DNA of 64,000 nucleotides from Loripinus fragilis (GCA_964019695.1 OZ026519.1:24428013-24492012), one strand, 5' to 3'. Positions 45,710-56,759 are shown, counted from the stretch's first letter. Notes: generated by a model from the sequence alone, not told the origin. Numbers and translations: made by a program.

Positions 45710-45969
45710 CTAGCCGTAGAAAATTGCTGATATGCTTCGAGGGAACTGTAAGCTTTCATTGTCTCTCGGATGTATGGACCAGGCGAATCTATTACGTACA
45801 CATAAATTTGTCCGAACTCCACCTCTGGCCATTTTGAAACATCGTCAACCCACTCACTAGAAATCAGAAAGGGGTCACCTTTTTCTACATTCTCAACACC
45901 AATGTCCTTAATTTTTTCTTCGTACCGTCTCTTTGCAGTCTTTGACAAGTTCTTGAAGTACTCACTCAT
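45710..45969 (-). CDS. SWIM/YqaJ-type gene, exon 1
   Basis: 86 codons plus two bases, ending at GGCTAG|GTGAGA. It encodes MSEYFKNLSKTAKRRYEEKI, SEWVDDVSKWPEVEFGQIYV and YSSLEAYQQFSTA. This block (YF...KRYEEK, then W-P-V-x-x-x-x-IYVY, then SPGPY...K-x-Y-x-SLEAY) is the N-terminal module that, as I recall, begins many invertebrate SWIM/YqaJ proteins. I chose the ATG at 45969 because family members begin near MSEYF; an in-frame ATG at 46035 would add 22 residues (MFIVVAFNGKKRCLF...). The AG remainder joins exon 2's first base to give Arg. The protein's cellular role is unknown; such genes can be transposon-derived. Confidence 0.7.
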
Positions 45970-46035
45970 TGTTTTACCGCTATTTTCACAGAATAAACAA
46001 CGCTTTTTACCGTTGAATGCAACCACGATAAACAA

Positions 46036-46900
46036 TATGGCTGTGTAATGTTTTGCCCTACGTTCGTAGAGCTAGCGCGAGTGATTCTATAAATAGATTG
46101 GGTTTACACGTCCTGAAAAATACGTATAGAGTCTACTTATTTAAGAATTTCGTATCTATAATTATGAATTTTATCAATAAAAACCACTGATAACACACAA
46201 TTGGAAATAATTTTCTTTGTAGAAATATTAATTACTATTCTAAGTTAGACCATTTGACCAGCTGACGAGAGTAAAAAAATAGACACGGCCCGTGGGTAAG
46301 GCGGGGTGTTGAACATCCGACATTTACACTGAAAAGACGCCCGATTTTAGACGTTTTAAATACCCTTTCAATAAGAAAATTCTACATTTGTTTTTACTTT
46401 ACCCTTTGAAAAACAGAACATTTAATCAAAACGTTATTCATTGAACAATAACTTTGATCACACCCCTATTCGGAAGAGTCCATTTCAAAACCAATTACAA
46501 TTATAGGCTAAGTAACCACTGTTTCATAAATGAACTAATATTAGTTACTTATGCATTAATAAGTAACGCCGTAGAAAATACACTGATAATCCCGACCATT
46601 ACTCTCAGCCACAGAATCAATGTTACAGAGATCATGATGGAACTATTTTTCTACCTGATTAATTGAATTGATAGCAAAGTGACAGCGGTCTAATGGTTAT
46701 AGGGAATAGCAACATTAGTGTGATACTGAATCTCAGAACTGATGCATTGTGCAATAATTCTTAATAGACATAATTAATTAAAAGAGTCTTCCTAATCAAT
46801 ATCTCATTATTTCATATCTTATCCACAGGTCACATGGTTTGTTGGAAAAAAGTTCATGATCTGCGACCTGGAAAATCGTTAATCATAGCTACAGATCAGA
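46036..46900. other. Upstream of SWIM-type exon 1; no promoter motif recognised
   Basis: If exon 1 starts the gene, its promoter lies here. I see no clear TATA box or CpG island, and the plus-strand frame at 46454-46666 shows no domain. Confidence 0.35.
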
Positions 46901-46914
46901 TATCTTCTTGCAAC

Positions 46915-47085
46915 CAAAACATGCCATTATTTTTCTTATTAGCAATAACATTGTTGTGAATGACTGATTTGAAGCGTCTCAATGAGATGCTTCTATTGAG
47001 TCATCCACGACAATGATGTAATGAGACACTTCTTTAGAGTCATCCAGGACAATGGTGTAATGAGATGTAGTCTAGCTCCTAGACC
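46915..47085. mobile_element. Family A-related hairpin element with AGATGCTTC core
   Basis: GAAGCGTCTCAATGAGATGCTTC palindrome (22 or more bases) followed by two copies of GAGTCATCCA-GACAATG. Relatives lie at 50310-50350 and 60590-60680. Confidence 0.65.
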
Positions 47086-47526
47086 TTGATGTGTTTGTCA
47101 ATTTTACTTTACGTTTCATTTATTATAAATTGATTTCATATAGCCAGTCTCATCTCTTTCTCTCTTTGACATCAAGGTCTAGCTTATTTCAACTAAGCTT
47201 GCCTCAGAATTCTGAGGTGTGGGTCATTAATTACAGCAGTAGAACCAGTCTCTTGAAGTTTTAATGGCTTTACTATAACCACAAACTGATCACCTACTGA
47301 TAAGCCATAAATACCTCCCAGTTCACACACTTGTTCCAACACAGCTGTTGTTGGATTGCTGCCAGCTGATTATAGGTTCCCTATGCAAGAAAGGGATTCC
47401 ACAAAACCATCTTCAAAAAGTTGCAAGTACATACATGTGCGCAGTCTGTTCAGTGACTGAGTCTTGTGTTTTACCCTCTGGGAAGAATATTAACTAAAGT
47501 TACATGCAAAATTTCAATACTATAAC

Positions 47527-47675
47527 CAGCTAGCACACAACGTCAGGCCTACAACGGCCCACCAGCGATAGGCCATTGAGACAATGTCAGGCCACCAACG
47601 GCCCACAAACGATAGGCCATTGAGATGGCGTATCACTGGTGGGCCGTTGGTGGCCCGACGTTGTGTACTAGGTGG
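47527..47675. mobile_element. Foldback element with ACAACGTC-GGCC arms
   Basis: Left CTAGCACACAACGTC, then CAACGGCCCACCAGCGATA; the right is the inverse ending GACGTTGTGTACTAG. The left arm is internally duplicated (two AGGCCATTGAGA blocks). CTAG lies at both outer ends and may be part of the target site. Confidence 0.75.
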
Positions 47676-47699
47676 GAAGTTAGTGTCTGCAGCTTTTGT

Positions 47700-47901
47700 T
47701 TCTTTGGTTTGATTCATTATGTCCCAGTCAACACCTTTTCAGCTACATTGTATGTCGAGACGTGTCTTATAGGATTGAGCCAGTACTAAGCAAGGATTAA
47801 CGTGTCTTGCTCAAGGACACAACACAGTGACGCCAGAGAGGCTCGAACCAGCAACCCCTCGGTCTCAAGTCAAGCACGCTACCACTGAGCCACTGAGCTC
47901 C
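47700..47901 (-). mobile_element. SINE S1, minus strand
   Basis: GGTTTGATTCATTATGTCCC tail side; inverse B box GAGGCTCGAACCAGC and A box GCTACCACTGAGCCACTG. Adjoins the foldback element. Confidence 0.85.
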
Positions 47902-47989
47902 CAGTCTCTGTAGCTGAGTAAGCTGAATTTAGCCTAACATGGGAGCAAACCCTGAAGATAATTTTCTTGCAACAAAGGCTTTAAGCCCA

Positions 47990-48250
47990 TTTCATTTCCT
48001 CGATATGTTTTCACGAGTGCGAAAGTATACATGCCATTGTGGTCAGGTGATGTTTGAACCAGGATCAGAACGACAAACGTCGGTTCTGATCTGGACTAAA
48101 ACTGTGTTTAACATTAGCATGCCCTTTTAAAACTTCTATACACGTCAGCATCGTAACTTTTGCCAGCAGTTCGGATCAAGATCAGGACTGAGAAAAGTCG
48201 AGTTTGATCTGGACTCAAATCTTGCTAAAAGCAAGCATCCTACAGTAGGC
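47990..48250. mobile_element. Two family B fragments
   Basis: 48052-48115 has GAACCAGGATCAGAACG / CGGTTCTGATCTGG inverted, and 48160-48240 has TTCGGATCAAGATCAGGACT / GTTTGATCTGGACTCAAATC. Confidence 0.55.
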
Positions 48251-48337
48251 GACTTTTAAAACTCCATAAATGCTGGTAACCTTTTCGAGCAGTTTGGAAA
48301 CAGTTCATGACAGACACAATAGGCAGGTCTTTCTTTG

Positions 48338-48495
48338 GCTGATGTGTTTTTTACGTTCCCCCAGTCAACAATCGTTCAGTTATGTCGGGATGGGTCTTCC
48401 TGGGTTGAACCAGTACTAAACAGAGGATAAAATCTTTCTCAAGGACACAACGCAGTACCTCCGGTGAGGCTCGAACCCGCAAAACCTTGATCTTC
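48338..48495 (-). mobile_element. SINE S1, minus strand, head truncated
   Basis: Body and inverse B box (GAGGCTCGAACCCGC) are present, but the A box end is replaced by unrelated sequence after about 48495. Confidence 0.75.
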
Positions 48496-48539
48496 AAGTG
48501 ACCCCTTTTAAAATCTAAACATGACAGTGTTACGAGCTA

Positions 48540-48840
48540 GTCATTTATTTATCCACTCATTAGCTTCTATCAGCAGACCAAGTTTGAGTTCGTAACTGTA
48601 ATAGTTTTTGAGATATCTTGATTACAAAATTTCATTCTGACCCTTTAAACAGAGCATAACTCAACAAAGAAAGATAAATCAGACTAAAAGAACAATGGGT
48701 CAGCTATTTATGATGAGGAATCCATTTATGAAATTTCAAAACCCTAACTTATTTTTTTAAACGGACAAACAGACACACGGAAGCCACTTCAACTTTTCAA
48801 AGTTGGGGACTGTGTTTAAGTCTGATAAAAAAAAGTAAGT
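48540..48840. mobile_element. Possible pearl-like element with ACGGACAAACAGACAC tail
   Basis: The body contains AAGTTTGAGTTCGTAACTG and AGAACAATGGGTCAGC, then AAACGGACAAACAGACACAC (48759-48778) and a hairpin-like AACTTTTCAAAGTT. Same style as 58737-59160, without tandem units. Confidence 0.45.
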
Positions 48841-48849
48841 AATGGTGCA

Positions 48850-49200
48850 AAGATCAGGAATCGATACAATCAAGTACCACACCTGACCCAGGATACCAAT
48901 GGGAAAGTGACAAACTCACAGAAGACACCACAAACGAGAGCCAAGAGGTCAGCCCTTTCCCAGCAGGTGACCAAAAAGCACATATATACAGACGCGCACA
49001 AAACATAGCAAACACAAGACAGAACAAAAACATAAAAGATCCACAAAAGAAGTACCGCCTTGGAACGGTCAGTAAAATATTTTACTGGAGGGCTTAAACC
49101 GGTTTAACGGCGCCAACCTCACCCTTAATTCAGATGTGGATCAAGACACATAGATATTTGGTTTGCATGAAAGACCCCTAAAAGTTGTCTTTGTAAATTT
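48850..49200. other. No feature recognised
   Basis: Moderately GC-balanced sequence with several CACA runs; no exon or repeat supported. Confidence 0.4.
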
Positions 49201-49330
49201 AACGCTGCGCCAACTAAAGTTGTATAATGACCTTTGAAAACAGTTTGGACCCATATTAGGCCCGACAAAATGTCGGGACATTCCGACTGATCTGGATCAT
49301 AATTGTTTGATACATATTTTTTTCAAATAG
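49200..49330. mobile_element. Family B inverted-repeat element
   Basis: AAACAGTTTGGACCCATATT, AAAATGTCGGGACATTCC and GATCTGGATCATAATTGTTT in order. Confidence 0.65.
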
Positions 49331-49609
49331 AATGATTTGAAATAAAATCCTCAGCCAACAAAAAACATGGAAAATTATCTTTCATTTATTTCCATGGTTT
49401 GTTCAGTCTCAGTCTACAGCCATCTTTAATGGTTTTGTCGTGCAGCAACCCATGAATACTCTTATCAAAGTAGGCAGATTCCCAGGCTGATCGGAGTCTT
49501 CATTGAATGCACAACCATTTTTTTGGTTTTGTCTGCACAGTTTGATTCACCTTTATGGTACCCTAGGCTGAAATAAGCAAGAGATAGAAAAACAGTGTAG
49601 ACATTGATA

Positions 49610-49880
49610 AGACACTACAATATGCATCTCATCTGGGTCTGCACTTTTTATTTGTCTCTTTTTCTATCTTACAATGAAGTAAGCATCTCATCGGGGTCAG
49701 CACTGTTTGAGCATAGAGAGCAACTACGAGTGTCGTCTGTTGATAATTTGTGCAATCAGTTCGGACCCAGATCAGGCATCGATGAAACGTCACGAAAGAT
49801 ATGGATCCAAACTGTCTGACATGGATGTTTGATAATTCCTATTTTTTTAATGATTAAAAGAATAAGCAGACAAAAAATAA
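49610..49880. mobile_element. Family B element and related CATCTCATCTGGGTCTGCAC fragments
   Basis: 49622-49712 has two direct copies of GCATCTCATC-GGGTC-GCAC. 49735-49825 has TCGGACCCAGATCAGGCATC and ATGGATCCAAACTGTCTGAC. Confidence 0.6.
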
Positions 49881-50389
49881 TGCAGAATTTCGCAGTGTGC
49901 AAAGTTACTGATATATTTATACAACATACATATTCCAGATTGTTTCTTTCCTTATATATCCGGATTTTATCCAAATTATTTTCATTCAAAATGATGTTGA
50001 ATCTACTTTAAATGAATGAAATCTTCTGAGTCTGACACTTTACACAGTGCCTTTCAAAGTACTGTTAGCCAGAGAACCCCAACAATTAAGCAAGATTGGA
50101 GATTAGATATGGAACATTAGCAGAGCAATAAATGCCAATCATTTCCACTAGGGCCACTGGGAGGAAGGTGTATTAAACTAGTCTGATATCCACACCTAAT
50201 CACAAATACTGCTATCAGAGAGGAAAGGAGAGATTAAAGAAATTATTATTTCAAAATGAAATTATCATTTATAAAAAAGAATATGATATCAGACTAGTAG
50301 CTAGTCTAAATGAGATGCTTCTATTGAGTCATCCATGACAATGGTAGGCACTGATCAATGTGAAAAATGCTTTCAAGAGATCAGACCAA

Positions 50390-50508
50390 ATGTATGTAGG
50401 CACAGTAGACTGGCTCCAGTCCTTAAAACAATTTCTCATCAATGTATATGATATGACACAATGATGAAAAATGGTTTTAAGGACTGAGCCAGTCTATAGG
50501 CACAGAAA
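50390..50508. mobile_element. Foldback element
   Basis: GACTGGCTCCAGTCCTTAAA and its inverse TTTAAGGACTGAGCCAGTC, with an inner ATTTCTCATCA / TGATGAAAAAT pairing; arms about 45 bases. Confidence 0.75.
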
Positions 50509-50509
50509 C

Positions 50510-51010
50510 CATGTGAAATGAAAGGGCTTCATGTATTTGCATGCCCAAGCTCAATTACATCAAGAAGTAGAAATGCTCTGTGATCCTCAGTTAGCTCAGA
50601 AAATTAAAAGTTACAACTTCAAAGCTACTTCAATTAGATGCTAAATTTGATATACATCAGATCATTTAGACATGAATTTGTCATGCACTTGAAAGAGAAA
50701 GAAAATCATTAATTTTCTTCTGAGAATCTATCAAACTAGTAACATTATTTCAATTAATATTGAAGATGAGTGATCTAAAAATATATATCTCTGATGTTGC
50801 TTTTTTGATTACTGTTCTACAGGGGACCTGTTTAATAATTGAGTTCCATGCAAAGGCAGGTGCTTGTTTATAGATTATAGAGATAATTAACAAAATATAC
50901 GTAAGCCTCATGCCATTATTGCATATGTGAGTAAAGTCTTTCATAATATGATATGCAAGTGCAGGTCTCCATTAGTGCTAGATGTTTAATTTTTGGTTTG
51001 GTTACCTTCA
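50510..51010. other. No feature recognised
   Basis: AT-rich; nothing supported. Confidence 0.4.
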
Positions 51011-51221
51011 TACAGCGAAACCTGTCTTAAGCGGGCACTCAAAAAGAATTAAGACTGAAAATTGATTTTCAAGACTGATTATTGCTTAATGCAGGTCAAA
51101 AGTATTGCAGAATGCTTGGAGCATTCTGCAATACTTTTGACCTTCATTAAACTACCATTTGTCTTTAAGACCTTTGTTTTGTCTATTTTTTAAGTGGCCG
51201 CTTAAGACAGGTTTTACAGTA
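51011..51221. mobile_element. Family C (pogo/Tigger-like) MITE
   Basis: TA-CAGCGAAACCTGTCTTAAG at left, GCTTAAGACAGGTTTTACAG-TA at right, and a GCAGAATGCTTGGAGCATTC hairpin in the middle. Near-complete arms of about 100 bases. Confidence 0.8.
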
Positions 51222-51707
51222 TATACCAAGCTGCCACAACTGCACCAATATACTCCTCAAGCTTCTCTGATGTATTTTCAGTAATTTGAATTTGATTTTG
51301 TTTATAATTTGTTTTTAGGCATGTTTTAAGAATTGACGTTTCTAAAGTTTATGATTTTAGAAATTTGGAAGTTTCACCCATGTATCAGTTGCCAGAGAAA
51401 GAGTTATTGCTACTAGTGCATCTATATTTTTTCCACCCGAGACAGAATTAAATGTCCAACAAGTCAACATTTAGCTCCAAGTCTGCATCAGTGATTTTAT
51501 GAACGCTCATTTTCCAGCCTGTTTCTTCTCATCAACAGAATCATCCATCAAAAATAGCAATTTATTAGCAAAACTATCAAAAATCATAAGATAAAAGAGA
51601 ACATGAAATAAGAAGAGCTAGACTCTAAATTGAATCATTTCTTTCCCAACGGGGAACCTAATGCAGCTCACTGTAGCAGCTAGATCAGGCAGATGATACA
51701 GCAAACC

Positions 51708-51921
51708 TATATGGGCCTTGACTTGACAAAACCTGTCTTTGGGGTTTCTGAAAAAGCGAGACTCAATACAGTCTCCTCAGCTACAGAAACTAGCTAGAAA
51801 ATTGAAATTTCGCTTGAAGCATGTTTATATATGGTACTTTCCAATAAGCGAATAACAAAGGCACTGATCAGACTGCGCGCATGCCACCGAAGACAGGGTT
51901 TCTTGCGTCAAGGCCCATATC
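51708..51921. mobile_element. Family D MITE
   Basis: TATATGGGCCTTGACTTGAC and GCGTCAAGGCCCATATC ends, inner AAAACCTGTCTTTGGGGTTT and GAAGACAGGGTTTC. Confidence 0.8.
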
Positions 51922-51980
51922 TTACGACTTTTTTTTTCATGTCTAAACCTCCCCCCACCTCCCGTCATGTCTTTTGTTTT

Positions 51981-52184
51981 GTTAGTTTGTTCGTTTGATT
52001 CGATTCTTATGTCCCAGTCAACACTTTTCCAGTAATGTCAGGATGGATCTTCTTGGGTTGAACCAGTACTAAGCAAGGACTAATGTGTCTTGCTCAAGGA
52101 CACAACGCAATGGTGCCAGTGCGGCTCGAACCCGCAACCCCTCAGTCTCGAGACAAGCACTCTACCACTGTGACACTGTGCTCC
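51981..52184 (-). mobile_element. SINE S1, minus strand
   Basis: TTCGTTTGATTCGATTCTTA tail side, GGCTCGAACCCGCAACC inverse B box, GCACTCTACCACTGTGACAC inverse A box, and the GGGAGCACAG start on the minus strand. Confidence 0.85.
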
Positions 52185-52424
52185 CTCCGACTCTCTATTC
52201 TGCTTATTTTCTTAGGTAACCTCCTTATGCAAACAATGGACAGAGATCAGAGTCAGTGCCCAAGAGAGTAGTTTGATCAGGAGGGTTCATAGTGTTTGTT
52301 TCCAATGATAAATCCTACCCTACCCAACCTTTCCAACTGCTCAGAGCTTCTGTTGAATGCAAAATAAAGACACCATCAGACATGTAATGCTTTGCAATGC
52401 ATGCATGATCTTTTTAATTAGCAT

Positions 52425-52530
52425 TTTCAAAAAATCTTTCAGGAATACAATCAAAGTGTCAAACACTTTGCATCCAGATCTCTGTACAAAGTACTTTGCA
52501 AAGGTTATCAGCAGATGAAGAGTTAATGGC
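52425..52530. mobile_element. Family B fragment
   Basis: TCTTTCAGGAATACAATCAA, CAAACACTTTGCATCCAGAT, then TTTGCAAAGGTTATCAGCAG. Confidence 0.6.
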
Positions 52531-52784
52531 TGCTGAAATTATTGCTGTTTATGTGGAAACAATTTTCATAGACAGTTCTGATGAAATGTGTAATCAATCA
52601 ATGTCGGAGTTTATTGGAACTTTACATTAATAGTTTCCGATTTTCACACTGGTTGGAGTTTTCTGCTGGTACTTTTAAAAATATAAAAGCATATTTTGAT
52701 TTAGAATCGATAATTTTTCCCAAACGGGAGAATTTTTCTGGAAAAGCAAAGCCTGGACAGTGCATTCATCCTATCACTTCAAAC

Positions 52785-52970
52785 TACAGTGAAACCTGTC
52801 TTAAGCGGTCACTCAAAATAGACAAAAAAAAAGGTCTTAAAAGCTTTGTGGTGGCTGAATGCAGGTCATAAGTATTGCAGATAAGTTCTGCAATACTTCA
52901 GCGATAATTGGTATTGAAAACCCATTTTTGGTCTTTTTCAGAGTGGCTGCTTAAGACAGGTTTTACTGTA
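52785..52970. mobile_element. Family C (pogo/Tigger-like) MITE
   Basis: TA-CAGTGAAACCTGTCTTAAG and GCTTAAGACAGGTTTTACTG-TA; the centre hairpin is shortened to GCAGATAAGTTCTGC. Confidence 0.8.
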
Positions 52971-53450
52971 GCTAGAAAGGAAGTCAGTCGGTCATTTTTT
53001 TTACTGTATGATAGTTTCTTTAACACTAAAACTGAAAAGAGCAAGTTTAGCTTTTAAGGAATTTGCAAGTACCTCACACATAACTAATTTAAAATATTTA
53101 TTTGTTTAAGACACTCGTTACAAACTGATTATAATTCAAGACTAAACTTATAAAGAGAATTTCAAATAATGATTCACAGTCTTTGTCAATATGTAACATG
53201 TATTGGGAGAAACGCTATTAAATATTTTTGCTGTGTAAACGTAAAATCCATGTAATATTTGTCCAAGACAAACAGGGAGATAATAAGCAATATTATAGAA
53301 ATATTCGGTACTTCTAAAATATGCCTAGACACTCGCATAAAAAATCCATTTAAATATAATTACAGAGACCAGTTCGATTATGTTTATGATGAGTTAAGAT
53401 TTTTCCGATTGTTGACCTCCAAACACATCAACCTCAAGATAGCAGTGCAT
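52971..53450. other. No feature recognised
   Basis: AT-rich; the plus-strand frame 53259-53456 lacks any domain. Confidence 0.4.
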
Positions 53451-53454
53451 ATCT

Positions 53455-53545
53455 AAAATAATTTTCTTATTTCTCAACATATGTAGTGGGTTTCCAAAAG
53501 TATCGTCTCAATGAGACCATTCTTTTAAGCACCAAAACCAATTGA
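53455..53545. mobile_element. Family A MITE, truncated
   Basis: TTTTCTTATTTCTCAACATA, GTGGGTTTCCAAAAG, CGTCTCAATGAGACCATTCT; the distal half is missing. Confidence 0.65.
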
Positions 53546-54820
53546 CTGCCAGCAAAGTGCTTCTCTCATTGGCTGAAGCTGCCTGCAAGTTACAGCTTTG
53601 TTCAAAAACTCATGCTTGATTGTGCCTCATAATGGAATCTGATGTCAGGAATCCCAAAACTATCTGACAAAAGCCTTGACAAAAGTCATGTCTACCTGTC
53701 CACAGCTATTTTAAGATAAGATGTCAGGAATCCCAAAACTATATTTAGCTGTCATATAGCCTTACAGCCTAAAAATTCAAATAGCAAAGCCAGTGATGAA
53801 GTGATGCATTGTTTTATGGAGATGGTAACGGAATACAAATTAAATATTTGTCTTCTGCAAAACTTTCAGAGAGAACCTAGCAAACTGTATGTGTGAAGCT
53901 GTTTGTGACAACATATGAAAAAGTCTGTGAGACAGTTTTCAATTCTGTGAACAACTTTTCATAAACAGAGTTTGCAAGACTGGTTGGTCACAAATTAACA
54001 CTTACAGTCACACCTTCAGTCCAAAGTTGATAATGAGGTACCATATCAAACTGTGATCTGATTATTATGATGTAAAACTTTCCTATCATTCACATCTTAC
54101 TCCTGGTCAAGCTGACATGCTTCAAGAGCTGAATTTGCTTGCCCATATAAAGACCAAAAATAATCATGCTTTTGACATTCTAAGCTGTGTTGACCCATCG
54201 TTTAGTAAAATACAAATTTATGAACCATCCAAAGTCTATAACACCAAACCATGGATGGAAGAAACCATTTTATCCTATGATGTTGTGCATGAGTCAAATA
54301 AGGCCATGCATTAAAATCGATAAACCACTGATGACTTAAAGATTTTGGTAGCATTATGAAATGACACCCATAACAACGTTGCAGACATAATGACAAAATC
54401 TTAACTTTTTTATGCCAGAAATGAGATTTCAAAGAAATATTAATGTCATATGATAAATAGAACCTAACATTCTTGCATGCTCATGTATTATATATTTTAT
54501 TAAACTTGTTGCTAAAAAGCGATAAATGCTCTGCAAGCCTTGCATAATCGCTTTTCTTCAACTTATTAAACATGAGCACTCATGTAAGATCTTCTATATA
54601 TAGTATTAGCGTATATTGCAAAGCCCTTTAATATAATGGGACAATTTGCCTGGGTGAGGATGTAGTATGTGTTTAATAATAGGTCATATCTGTATGGGAC
54701 ATCAATAATTAATGCAAACTTGTGACTATCATTAGTATCCTCATCAATCTGAGCTGAATTGTAATGAATACCTTATTAATATTAAAACAAAATCTACAAA
54801 CAATTACCATATCAGGACTT
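53546..54820. other. No gene; one short direct repeat and one hairpin
   Basis: GATGTCAGGAATCCCAAAAC occurs twice, at 53640 and 53720. 54470-54595 has inverted CATGCTCATG / CATGAGCACTCATG and AAAAAGCGAT / ATCGCTTTT pairs. Confidence 0.45.
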
Positions 54821-54821
54821 A

Positions 54822-55005
54822 AGTTAAGAGTGCGTAACGAAAATTTAATTTTCTTATTTCTCAACCAAAACATATGTTGTGGGTACTCAAAAGAACCGTC
54901 TCAACGAGACGGTCCTTTTGAGCACCCAAAACATATGTTAAAACTGATGGGTAAGAAAATATTCACATTTTTACGCTGAAAATTTTTGCTTATCTAAACC
55001 TGTAC
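54822..55005. mobile_element. Family A palindromic MITE, most complete copy
   Basis: Opens GTTAAGAGTGCGTAACGA and ends TTTGCTTATCTAAACCTGTA, with CTCAAAAGAACCGTCTCAAC / inverse in the middle (one mismatch). All family blocks are present in order, so this copy best defines the element's ends. Confidence 0.85.
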
Positions 55006-55324
55006 CATATTCTTGAGTTCAGTGACATGGTTTCACTAATTTCCTTAACAATGAGCACAGGTTAAAATTTGCTGCATATGTTATTGTCAGTTTTGTAAAC
55101 ACTTCCAGGGCCAGTTTTGATATTTTCTCAAAGCAAATAATTCTAAACCTTTGAAGACCCAGATGAAACACCACAGAACAGAATGTGACATTTCATCAGA
55201 CCTGCACTGTTTGATTAAACAAACACATTCTCAGAGAAAGAAATGCAATATTATGTGGACAATTACAACAAGTGACCCCTCGATACATGTATTACAATAG
55301 ATCATCCTACTTAACTATTTATCA

Positions 55325-55580
55325 AAGTTAATGGGAAATTCCATTGGTCTCTTTACTGTATCAAACTTCACAGAAACTTTACATCAAACTTAACAGAAAA
55401 TTCCATAGGTCTCTTAACTGAATCAAACTTAACAGAAAGCTCCTTTGGTCTCTTAACTGTATCAGACTTAATGGAAAATTCCATATGATTGGTCTCTATA
55501 ACTATAGCAGACTTAACGGAAAATTCCATTGGTCTCTTAACTGTATCAAAACTAATGGAAAATTCTATTAGTCTACAAAG
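55325..55580. repeat. Minisatellite, about 39-base unit
   Basis: Six to seven units of GAAAATTCCATTGGTCTCTT followed by AACTGTATCAAACTTAACA, with an insertion in one unit near 55485-55500. Confidence 0.88.
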
Positions 55581-55670
55581 GGTTGAACTGGCAAAACTTG
55601 AGAGGAGGATGGATAATTGTAAGGAAAGCAAGGCTTGACATAAACTGAATAGGGATTTTCAAGATTTATA

Positions 55671-55800
55671 TACTGTAAATTCGGAAATTTTCGCGAGGGT
55701 TTTAGTTTCGTGCAAATAAAATCCTCCCGAAATGGCAAATATGTCTTTTAACGCTATTCCCGAAAATAAAATTCTCGCGAAAATTTCCGGATTTACAGTA
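55671..55800. mobile_element. 130-base MITE with 27-base TIRs
   Basis: TACTGTAAATTCGGAAATTT and the inverse AAATTTCCGGATTTACAGTA pair with one mismatch; the TIR runs on to TCGCGAG. Starts and ends with TA, suggesting TA target duplication. An older copy is at 29170-29370. Confidence 0.85.
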
Positions 55801-56567
55801 CCCACTGATAGTTCACTCTGTTCCTGGTGTCAATAAAATTTTAACAATCAGCATTAAACTGCCAGTGGCCTGTTACTCAACCTTGTCTAACCCCCTTATC
55901 AGTACATAACAAGGGTGGGTCATTTAATTCCCATTAATTTATAATAGAAAATTCAGTATCTTAGTTCAGATGGGTTACACAAATTGCTAGTTTTCTAATT
56001 CCCACAAACAAAAAACTTTGATACAATTCCCATTGAAAATGTCTTGATGAGACAATTCTAATTAGCATGACAAAAACGCTCTAAAATAATGTTAAGAAAT
56101 AAGAAAAATATCTCAATTTTTGATGAAAAAAAACCCCTGTCTTATCTAAAGTCATGAGAGATATACATTGTTTACCTTGAGGACACCCATAAACCAACAG
56201 GTGGGGATATCAGTGATACCTAAACCACTGGTCAACATTTATTTCACAACAAAATGCTTAAAATTCCAATTATGGTTGGCAATGTATATCTTTCAATGTA
56301 GGTTAGTTTATGAAAGGCGCCTATAACATTAAAATGTTCAGATTCGTATGTAGTAATGTCAATTTAATGATAAGTGAGAGTGTGCCAAAGGACACATGTT
56401 TTTAAAAACCAGGCTTGATTTGAAAAATTCACGTGTAACTCAAATATTCACAAACCTAAATTTCAAACTATATTTATCATAGTTAAAGTTCTGCATTTAT
56501 GCTGTATCGTGTCTGACTTCAAAAGGCAAATAAATACAGTAGTTACATATATTGTTAGAAATAAGTA
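55801..56567. other. No feature recognised
   Basis: AT-rich sequence with no supported exon or repeat. Confidence 0.4.
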
Positions 56568-56759
56568 TACAGTAAAACCTGTCTAAAGCGGCCACTCAAA
56601 AATAGACAAAACAAAGCTCTTAATGACGGATGGTAGCTTAATGAAGGTTGAAAATATTGCATTCTGCAATACTTTTGACCTTCATTAAGCGATAATTGAT
56701 CTTGAAAAACATTTTTTGGTCTTCTTTTTGAGTGGTCACTTAAGACAGGTTTTACTGTA
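56568..56759. mobile_element. Family C (pogo/Tigger-like) MITE
   Basis: TA-CAGTAAAACCTGTCTAAAG at left and its inverse before TA at right. The centre GAAAATATTGCATTCTGCAA is a shortened hairpin. Confidence 0.82.

Noticed and set aside
47520..47717. Minus-strand frame rich in Trp and Val
   Set aside because: It reads through the arms of the foldback element and has no homologous domain that I recognise.
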